DNA of 17,960 nt from Wenzhouxiangella sp. (lineage in GTDB: Bacteria; Pseudomonadota; Gammaproteobacteria; Xanthomonadales; Wenzhouxiangellaceae): positions 1 to 17,960 of the forward strand of contig SKKV01000021.1 in NCBI GenBank assembly GCA_007123575.1, in the 5' to 3' direction. The notes under the pieces were generated by a model, which was not told the DNA's origin, searched no databases, and saw nothing but the letters and a program-made list of their open reading frames with translations. Of the stretch, positions 12,055-17,960 are shown one piece after another (the stretch's first letter is position 1; each line of letters opens with the position of its first letter). The translations under genes were made by a program, and so were the position numbers.

Positions 12055-12846
12055 ATGACTTTACGCCGAATCAAACTGCATGGCTTCAACAACCTGACCA
12101 AGGCGTTGAGCTTCAACATCTATGACCTTTGCTACGCCACCACCGAGGGCCAGCGCAAGGACTATATTGCCTATATCGACGAGGCCTACAACGCTGAGCG
12201 CTTGACGCAGATTCTGACCGACGTATCCAACATCATTGGCGCCAATATTCTGAATATCGCCCGCCAGGATTATGATCCCCAGGGTGCGAGCGTGACCATA
12301 CTGATCTCCGAAGAGCCGATCGTGGCCGACCAGGATGTCGCTACCGCCGCCCCGGGCCCCCTGCCGGAAACGGTGCTGGCGCACCTGGACAAAAGCCACA
12401 TTACCGTGCATACCTACCCTGAAAGCCATCCCCATGACGGTATCTGCACGTTCCGGGCCGATATCGACGTGGCGACTTGCGGGGTGATTTCGCCGCTGAA
12501 GGCCTTGAATTACCTCATTCACAGCTTCGAATCAGACATTGTCACGGTTGATTATCGGGTTAGGGGGTTCACCCGCGACGTGCGCGGCCGCAAGCACTTT
12601 ATCGACCACAAGATCACCTCGATCCAGGATTACTTCAGCCGCGACACCAAGAATGCCTACGACATGATTGATGTCAACGTGTACCAGGAGAACCTTTTCC
12701 ACACCAAGATGCGACTGAAAGAATTCGACCTCGACAATTACCTGTTCGGCTGCAATGCCGACGACCTGCCGCGCCGTGAAAGCAGCCGGATCGAGCGCCG
12801 CCTGCGCAAGGAAATGCAGGAGTTGTTCTACGGCAGAAACCTGTAG
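12055..12846 (+). CDS. speD: S-adenosylmethionine decarboxylase proenzyme
   Basis: SpeD decarboxylates S-adenosylmethionine to supply the aminopropyl group for spermidine. The 263 residues follow the E. coli-type (class 1A) enzyme almost throughout: KLHGFNNLTKALSFNIYDLC (7-26), NIARQDYDPQGASVTILISE (67-86) and YRVRGFTRDVRGRKHFIDH (about 166-184). The self-cleavage site is in LDKSHITVHTYPE (111-123): the chain should split between Lys113 and Ser114, the serine becoming the pyruvoyl cofactor. Cys142 in TCGVISPLKALN matches the conserved active-site cysteine. It is complete, with no sign of decay. It is divergent from the CRP-family gene, and its stop lies 18 bases from the stop of the convergent ATPase gene. 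A spermidine synthase gene (speE) is not in the window. Confidence 0.97.
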   Translation: MTLRRIKLHGFNNLTKALSFNIYDLCYATTEGQRKDYIAYIDEAYNAERLTQILTDVSNIIGANILNIARQDYDPQGASVTILISEEPIVADQDVATAAPGPLPETVLAHLDKSHITVHTYPESHPHDGICTFRADIDVATCGVISPLKALNYLIHSFESDIVTVDYRVRGFTRDVRGRKHFIDHKITSIQDYFSRDTKNAYDMIDVNVYQENLFHTKMRLKEFDLDNYLFGCNADDLPRRESSRIERRLRKEMQELFYGRNL

Positions 12847-12864
12847 GACGAATTCAAGAGCTCT

Positions 12865-15800
12865 TCAACTTTTTGCCAGCGGGTCGATAATGGCGCCGTT
12901 GATCCAGGCGCGCAGGTCGGTCACCCGGTCGGTTGGAATATCGGTGGCAATGCTGATCTCGGTGGCGCTCATTCGCGCTTGGCCGGATTCCTCGTTCAAA
13001 TAGCCGGCCTCTACCAGCCAATGCTCCAGCTGCTCGATGGTGTCGCTGCGAAAGCGGCTGACTTCGCCTTCTGTTAGCCCATTGATCAGCTTGCGCGGAT
13101 GTCGGCCGACCTTTTCGGCCAATTCGCTGACCCGGGCCATGAAGTTGTCGCTGATCAGGTCTGTTTCGTTCAAGACGGCCTGGTCCACCGGTCGGTCACG
13201 CCGCTGTTGCCAGTCTTTCAGAATCAATCGCGCGGCCTGAATGCGGCGACTTAATTGATTGCAGGTGTCTGAATCGAGCTTGGCTTCTGCCTGTCCGGAA
13301 GCCAGGAATGCCTCCAGGTCACCGAGGCGGGCCAAGTCCATTTTCATTAGCCTCGCGCTCAGTTCCACCTGGTCGTGCAGCAGGTGAAAAACGTGCATCG
13401 CGCCGGCGTCCTGCCACGGATCGATGGCATCGACGCCCGCCTCGTCGGCCCACTCCAGCGCATCGCGACCGCTGGGGTCCGGGATGTCGCGACTGCTGTC
13501 GAGGCTGCGCGGCATCTCGAACTGCAGTGGCACCACTTGCCTGCCGCGGACCTCGGCCATGTCGACGCGATGCGGCGTCGGCCCCTGCTCGGCCCATTCC
13601 GTCCAGGCCCTGGCATCATCGGTCTGCGCGGTCAGGTAAAACACCTGGCGCCCGCCAACGACGATTTCCTGCACCGACTGGACGATAGCCCGGTACCGGT
13701 CCGGATCCGTAGTGGTGAGGACTTCATCCAGGAAAACGGGCAAGGCTTCGGAGTCGGTCTCGGCCCGCTCTATCCAGGCCAGGCGCACGGCCAGCAAAAG
13801 CTGAACGCGGGTGCCGGTGGACAGCTCGGCCAGGGCGCGACGGCGGCCGTTACGGCCATCCAGGGCGAAAAATTCGCCGCGGCTGAATTCCAGGCGATAG
13901 CGGTGTCGGGTAAAGCGATCAAACCAGCGCCCGGCCAGCGCCAGCGCCTCGGGTTCGTTGCTGGACTGGTGGGCAGAGCGAATGTCCTCGATCAGGCTCT
14001 CGCCGGCCGCGGCCAGCAGATGTCGATCCAGTTCCTGGTCCAGCTCGCGCCGGTGGCGTTCCTGCTCGTCGAACAAGGCCTCGAGCTCGCGCCGGCTTAG
14101 CACTTCTTCATGGCGAGTTTGCAGTTCGGCAATCCGGCGGTTGAGGCGGTCGCGCTGTTCAAGTTGTTCGGCCAGGGACTCGTGCAAGGTTTCCAGTGCT
14201 TCACGTTGCTGCGTTCTGGCCTGGTCCAGCAAATGCTTTTCGCCGGCCAACCGTTCTTCCAACCGAGTAACCTCCAGCGAAAGATCACGCCGCTGCTGTT
14301 CCATGGACTGCCAGCTTTCAAACCGATCAATGCGGTGCAGCAGGGCATCCTTGTCGCTTGCGCGCACCCCGGTTTCGTCGAACAGGCGCTCCAGGCCTGC
14401 CTGCTGCTGGGCAATGTCGGAATTGAGTTCGTCAATGCGGCGCTGGTGCGCGCGGATGTTGTTGTGCAGCTCGGTATTGCGGCGCATGCGCGGCGCTAGC
14501 TGATGTATCAATCCTGCAATCACCCGGCTGCTGATTTCCCCTTCCTCCGCCATGCCGTGCCGTTTGAGCATCTCTTGCGCCCTGGCCTGGGCAGCGATGT
14601 ATCGGTGTTGGAACTGCTCGAGCAAGGTTTGTGCCTTGATTCGCTGATTCTGCTCGCGCTGCCAATCGTGCAGGTGTCGGCACCAGAGCTGAAAACCGGT
14701 CTCGAGGCGGTTTTCCGCGCTCACTCCCAGCTCCTGGGCAAAGGTCTGCAGCTTTTCGCGCGCTTTATCCAGGGCGGCGCGCTGGTTGTTGAGCTGGTCT
14801 CGAACCTCGGCCGCCCGCGCCTGGCTGATCTCATGGCGATTGGCCGATTCGAGTTCCAGGTCAAGGCGTTCCAGGCGCGCCTCGACTTCTTCCTCGGCCC
14901 AGCCCAGCGGCGGCTCAACCTCGGTGTCGAGAAAATCCTGCTGGGCCCGGCCCAGATCGCGCCAGCGGTTCAGGAAACTGGCCAGCAGGCCTGCGGGAAT
15001 GCCGGCTGCGAGCAGAATCAGCAAAATCAATTCCGGCGAGGCCGGCACCGATTGTGGTCCCAGCAGGCGCCAGCCGGCCAGGGCGGCTGATCCGGCCAGT
15101 CCAGCCCAGAGCACGCCTTCCAGCGGTGACAGGCGGGCGCCATCCAGCCAGCGTTGCAGGGCCTGGCGGGCGCGCCGCAGGGTTTCGACCGGGCGCCCGG
15201 TGACCGAGCGCGACGCGTGGGCACGGGCCAGTTCTCCGGTCAGGTTGCGAATTTTCTCGCGCAGGGTCTGCACCCGATCGACCAGCTTTTCCAGGTTTTC
15301 CAGAGCCTCCTGGTCCAGCGCCTGCGCCGGTTCCGGCTCATCGGAACCCAGCCGGCGAGCGGCCAGCACCAGCGCCTTGTCGTGCTCGGCGATGCGGTCC
15401 TGCTGGGCCTCGATCTGGCGTTCCAGCTCGGTCAAGGCATCGCGCTGATCGTCGAGCTCGGACTGCAGGGCCTCCAGGTCCTCGGGCCGAATTGCGCCGG
15501 TGCGCTCGAGACGTTCGCGGGCCTGGCGCAGCGCGCCTTGCTCGATGGCCAGTTCCTTTTCGCGTTCGGCGGCGGCCTGTTCTATTCGCTGCAAGCGTTC
15601 GGCTTCATCGCCTCGCAGGCGATCCATGCCGCCGGGAAACTCTTCGATCAGTGTGTTTTCCAGTGCCTTGCGCCGTGCGTAGGCCTCGGCCAGGGCCAGC
15701 GCATCCTCACAGGCGCGCTGGCGGGCGCTGGCGTCGCGGGTTTGTTCCAATTTTGTTTTCAGCGCGCCGATCTGGGCCACTTCCTCGTCCAGCCTGGCCT

Positions 15801-16305
15801 GCTCGTTTTCCTTGTCGGCAAGGCGGGCTGTCGCGTCGGTCAGGGCCCGGGCCAGCTTCTGCGGACGCGGACGGACTTGCAGAGGGGCGTCTGTCAGCAC
15901 GGCATCCAGGTCATAGCCGCCGGCCAGCATCGTTCGCAGCCGGGACGAAATATGGGCATCTGTGCTGCCAAGGGCGGTCAGGTCTTCGGAGCTGATCAGA
16001 AACGCGCCGCTGCTTTCCCGGCTCGGCAAGGCAGGGCCCGCGCTTGGCTTGCCCTCGCTCAGCCAGTTCACCTGCCGGCCGTGGCGCTCACAAAACAGCT
16101 CGCCCGCGCTGGTTTCCCAGCTTGCGTTCAGATCCAGAAACTGCGGGTCGTCGGGATAGAGCAGGGCCCTGACCGCGCGCACCAGGCTGGATTTTCCAGA
16201 AGCGTTGGGACCGGTGATGACGTTGACTGCCGACGGTTCAAAATCCACCGTGAAAGGCTGGTCGATGCCGGGCAGGCGACGGATTTCCAGGCGCTTGAGT
16301 TTCAT
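12865..16305 (-). CDS. YhaN/SbcC-like coiled-coil AAA ATPase with membrane hairpin and C-terminal extension
   Basis: A 1146-residue SMC/Rad50-like ATPase, presumably the partner of the upstream nuclease in DNA end processing. Head, N-lobe: KLKRLEIRRLPGI start and Walker A GPNASGKSS (32-40). Long heptad-rich coiled coils run at about 150-395 and 455-770. Between them are two hydrophobic segments (about 397-415 and 424-445), where Rad50/SbcC would have a CxxC zinc hook; no CxxC is present. Head, C-lobe: ABC signature ELSTGTRVQLLLAVRLA (827-843) and Walker B LPVFLDE (855-861, catalytic Glu861). The H-loop position reads YLTAQT (890-895), without the usual histidine. A predicted-helical extension (about 910-1146) follows that I do not recognise. 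The layout fits the YhaN group (COG4717) better than SbcC. The start ATG overlaps the nuclease stop by four bases (ATGA), implying coupled translation. Confidence 0.85.
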   Translation of the reverse strand: MKLKRLEIRRLPGIDQPFTVDFEPSAVNVITGPNASGKSSLVRAVRALLYPDDPQFLDLNASWETSAGELFCERHGRQVNWLSEGKPSAGPALPSRESSGAFLISSEDLTALGSTDAHISSRLRTMLAGGYDLDAVLTDAPLQVRPRPQKLARALTDATARLADKENEQARLDEEVAQIGALKTKLEQTRDASARQRACEDALALAEAYARRKALENTLIEEFPGGMDRLRGDEAERLQRIEQAAAEREKELAIEQGALRQARERLERTGAIRPEDLEALQSELDDQRDALTELERQIEAQQDRIAEHDKALVLAARRLGSDEPEPAQALDQEALENLEKLVDRVQTLREKIRNLTGELARAHASRSVTGRPVETLRRARQALQRWLDGARLSPLEGVLWAGLAGSAALAGWRLLGPQSVPASPELILLILLAAGIPAGLLASFLNRWRDLGRAQQDFLDTEVEPPLGWAEEEVEARLERLDLELESANRHEISQARAAEVRDQLNNQRAALDKAREKLQTFAQELGVSAENRLETGFQLWCRHLHDWQREQNQRIKAQTLLEQFQHRYIAAQARAQEMLKRHGMAEEGEISSRVIAGLIHQLAPRMRRNTELHNNIRAHQRRIDELNSDIAQQQAGLERLFDETGVRASDKDALLHRIDRFESWQSMEQQRRDLSLEVTRLEERLAGEKHLLDQARTQQREALETLHESLAEQLEQRDRLNRRIAELQTRHEEVLSRRELEALFDEQERHRRELDQELDRHLLAAAGESLIEDIRSAHQSSNEPEALALAGRWFDRFTRHRYRLEFSRGEFFALDGRNGRRRALAELSTGTRVQLLLAVRLAWIERAETDSEALPVFLDEVLTTTDPDRYRAIVQSVQEIVVGGRQVFYLTAQTDDARAWTEWAEQGPTPHRVDMAEVRGRQVVPLQFEMPRSLDSSRDIPDPSGRDALEWADEAGVDAIDPWQDAGAMHVFHLLHDQVELSARLMKMDLARLGDLEAFLASGQAEAKLDSDTCNQLSRRIQAARLILKDWQQRRDRPVDQAVLNETDLISDNFMARVSELAEKVGRHPRKLINGLTEGEVSRFRSDTIEQLEHWLVEAGYLNEESGQARMSATEISIATDIPTDRVTDLRAWINGAIIDPLAKS

Positions 16306-17555
16306 CGGAGTTCGCGCTGGGCCAGCAGCCGCGACAAGGCGACCAGGGCGGCTTGTTCAAGCGCCTTGGCGACGGCCTGGTCATCAATCTCGCGCTCCAG
16401 CAGTGCGAACTCGCGCGCTTCGGCAAGTTGGGCAAGCTGTGGGCGGTGGTGGTCGATCAAGGCCTGTCGTTCCGGTCCCTGCGGACCGCGCAGCAGCAGC
16501 AGACGACGCGCCAGCAAGCCCGCCGGGTCCGTTTGGATGGCCAGCTTGTCCAGGTTGGCAAACGGCTCCACCTCGACCTGGATCCGGTCCAGAAAGCAAT
16601 CGATGCCGGCCTCCTGCCAGACCGTGGCCTCGACCATCAGCTGCTCGGCCATATCGGGAAAGGCCTTGGCCTGCGAGCTGCGCCCGGTCAGGACGACGCG
16701 CAGCCCGACGGCTAGTGGCGGTGACTCCAGTTCAGCCAGGGCCTGCAGTTGCTGGCGCGCGGCTGAGGAAATCAGATTGGCGCAGTCGCCCACCGCTTCG
16801 ATATCGCTGACGTCCACCGGCATATGCTCATAGCGCAAGGGCGCAAGCACAAGCTGGCGGCAGCGGATGCGGCGATCGTTGATGTCTATCAGCCAGGGCC
16901 CGCGGTCGCCGGTTTCGCTGGCCCGCAGCGCGCTGATCGAGCCCAGGTAGCCGATCGGGCGGTCGCCGCTCAGCGCATCCGGTCTGTGGATATGGCCCAG
17001 CAGCCAGGCATCGACCGGCGCATCAGCCAGCTCGGCCGAGGTCACCGGGGCGTAGGGGCTGTCGCTTTGATCGCGATCGCAGTGCAGCAGACCGATACGA
17101 AACTGGCTGTCATCGAGCTGGGGCAGGCTGGGTACGGGGCTGGATCGGACCTGGATCTGGGGAAAGGACCAGCCGAGGACGGTGACCTGGTCAATTTTGC
17201 GCGCTTGCCACTGGCCGCCGGCGCCGAGCAGTTCCAGGCTGTCGATCTCCGCGGCCAGCCGCGGCAACACGTGGGTATCATGATTGCCGGCCACGGCCAG
17301 AACCGGAATCTCGGCCTTGGCCAGTCGTTCCACCCCGGCCTTCAGGTCACCGTAGGCGACAAAGAAGTCGCGGCTGCGTTCGACCACATCCCCGGCCAGC
17401 AGTACCGCGTCAACCCGGCGATTCACCGCCTCGGTCACGGCCCGGTTCCAGGCCGCTTCCGGGCCCAGATCACGGCGCCGCGCGGCCAGGGAGCCAGGCA
17501 GTCCGGCCGGCAGGCGGCCAAGATGAATGTCGCCGACGGCGAGCAGGGTGGTCAT
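16302..17555 (-). CDS. YhaO/SbcD-like metallophosphoesterase (DNA exonuclease family)
   Basis: A 417-residue calcineurin-like phosphoesterase, related to Mre11/SbcD and closest in setting to YhaO. All metal ligand motifs are visible: GDIHLG (8-13, Asp9 and His11), LLAGDVVERS (52-61, Asp56), AGNHD (89-93), LLHCD (156-160, His158) and LLGHIHRP (185-192, His188 and His190). The remaining half, rich in short helices, would form the capping and ATPase-binding region, ending LSRLLAQRELR. It should cut DNA ends under control of the ATPase encoded immediately downstream, with which its stop codon overlaps. The ATG at 17555 places the first catalytic motif at residue 8, as in the family. The frame extends further upstream to 17804, but that would run into the divergent lipoprotein gene; an ATG at 17627 is the only plausible alternative. 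No clear Shine-Dalgarno is seen at either. Confidence 0.88.
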   Translation of the reverse strand: MTTLLAVGDIHLGRLPAGLPGSLAARRRDLGPEAAWNRAVTEAVNRRVDAVLLAGDVVERSRDFFVAYGDLKAGVERLAKAEIPVLAVAGNHDTHVLPRLAAEIDSLELLGAGGQWQARKIDQVTVLGWSFPQIQVRSSPVPSLPQLDDSQFRIGLLHCDRDQSDSPYAPVTSAELADAPVDAWLLGHIHRPDALSGDRPIGYLGSISALRASETGDRGPWLIDINDRRIRCRQLVLAPLRYEHMPVDVSDIEAVGDCANLISSAARQQLQALAELESPPLAVGLRVVLTGRSSQAKAFPDMAEQLMVEATVWQEAGIDCFLDRIQVEVEPFANLDKLAIQTDPAGLLARRLLLLRGPQGPERQALIDHHRPQLAQLAEAREFALLEREIDDQAVAKALEQAALVALSRLLAQRELR

Positions 17556-17628
17556 GAGCAGGTGTTCGGATTTCCTGGGTTTGGACGTGGTCTTAGAATC
17601 AGGGACACAAGCCTCCTCGATCAACATA

Positions 17629-17960
17629 ATGGATTCGGTGAAAACGAACAAGCACGGATTTTCCAAAGTGCAGGCCAAAGGCGGGTGGCTGTTGGCCCTG
17701 CTGCTGGCGCCGGCTGTACTCAGCGGCTGCGCGGCGACCTTGCACCCGCCGCCTCCGCCAAACGACCCGGCACCAGTGGTTGTGCTTGACCACGGCCGCC
17801 ACAACAGCCTGGTGCTGGTCGTGACCGATGATCGGGTGATGCGCTATGCCTTCGGTGAATGGCGCTGGTACGTGGATGGCGAAACCGGCCTGATGCGCAG
17901 CCTCGATGCCTTGCTGCGACCGACCCCTGCCGCCCTGGGGCGAATGCGGCTGTCCGGGCC
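17629..17960 (+). CDS. Predicted lipoprotein, N-terminal part (cut by window edge)
   Basis: An open frame runs from ATG 17629 to the right edge (110 codons). It begins with a basic stretch, then a hydrophobic segment (about 20-32) ending in the lipobox LSGC with Cys34, so the product should be lipidated and anchored in the envelope. A proline-rich linker (PPPPPNDP) follows, then DHGRHNSLVL (54-63) and RYAFGEWRWYVDGETG (72-87). The HG-x-H-x2-LVL and FG-x-W-x-WY pattern recalls DUF2459-type lipoproteins, but this is from memory and weak. GTG codons at 17638 and 17668 are alternative starts that would shorten the long N-terminal region. It is divergent from the nuclease gene; TAGAAT at 17594-17599 is a possible -10 box. 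Confidence 0.75.
   Translation, partial: MDSVKTNKHGFSKVQAKGGWLLALLLAPAVLSGCAATLHPPPPPNDPAPVVVLDHGRHNSLVLVVTDDRVMRYAFGEWRWYVDGETGLMRSLDALLRPTPAALGRMRLSG

Noticed and set aside
12856..12865. AAGAGCTCTT palindrome between speD and the convergent ATPase gene as a terminator
   Set aside because: A perfect 10-base palindrome without a spacer leaves at most three pairs after loop formation; too weak despite nearby T residues.
15154..16833. 559-codon open frame on the plus strand opposite the ATPase and nuclease genes
   Set aside because: It lies antisense to two strongly supported genes, spans their junction and has no recognisable domain; long antisense frames are common in GC-rich DNA.
12865..17555. 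Classical SbcC/SbcD pair
   Set aside because: No CxxC zinc hook, hydrophobic hairpin between the coils and an unusual C-terminus fit the YhaN/YhaO group better.

Overview
The window looks like chromosomal DNA from a GC-rich gammaproteobacterium, most likely of the Xanthomonadales/Lysobacterales or a close relative. Three things support this: a single-chain aspartate kinase-diaminopimelate decarboxylase (the LysAC fusion known from Xanthomonas-type bacteria), a Vfr/Clp-type CRP-family regulator divergent from an E. coli-type speD (a neighbourhood shared with pseudomonads and xanthomonads), and an ordinary ParE. I see no mobile element, phage gene, tRNA, rRNA or CRISPR array. Coding density is high: 14 genes, two of them cut by the window edges. 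The largest gene-free gap is about 180 bases, so no stretch exceeds 300 bases without a gene.

Layout. Bases 1-3592 (minus strand): the N-terminus of an exported M16 zinc peptidase, then exported MsrA and MsrB (start and stop codons overlapping), then parE. Bases 3749-5194 (plus): a PlsC-type acyltransferase with a C-terminal membrane region. A structured 139-base gap follows. Bases 5334-7925 (minus): the lysAC fusion. Bases 8022-11175 (plus): a three-gene phosphosignalling set, made of a PP2C phosphatase, a tail-anchored FHA protein and a transmembrane Ser/Thr kinase with an extracytoplasmic sensor region and a HAMP domain. Bases 11200-11871 (minus): the CRP-family regulator. Bases 12055-12846 (plus): speD. 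Bases 12865-17555 (minus): a nuclease/ATPase pair related to SbcD/SbcC but closer to YhaO/YhaN, again with overlapping start and stop codons. Bases 17629 to the end (plus): the start of a lipoprotein gene.

How the genes work together. MsrB and MsrA probably form one envelope methionine-repair unit. The phosphatase, FHA protein and kinase have the parts of a complete reversible Ser/Thr phosphorylation circuit at the membrane: writer, phosphothreonine reader and eraser. The metallophosphoesterase and the coiled-coil ATPase should form a Mre11-Rad50-like complex. The ATPase carries a hydrophobic hairpin where a zinc hook would be expected and an unrecognised C-terminal extension of about 235 residues after the ATPase head.

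The best candidates for something under-described are the YhaO/YhaN-like pair, with its membrane hairpin, C-terminal extension and missing H-loop histidine, and the PP2C-FHA-kinase module. Regulatory symmetry near lysAC/PP2C and upstream of the CRP-family gene is the next best.
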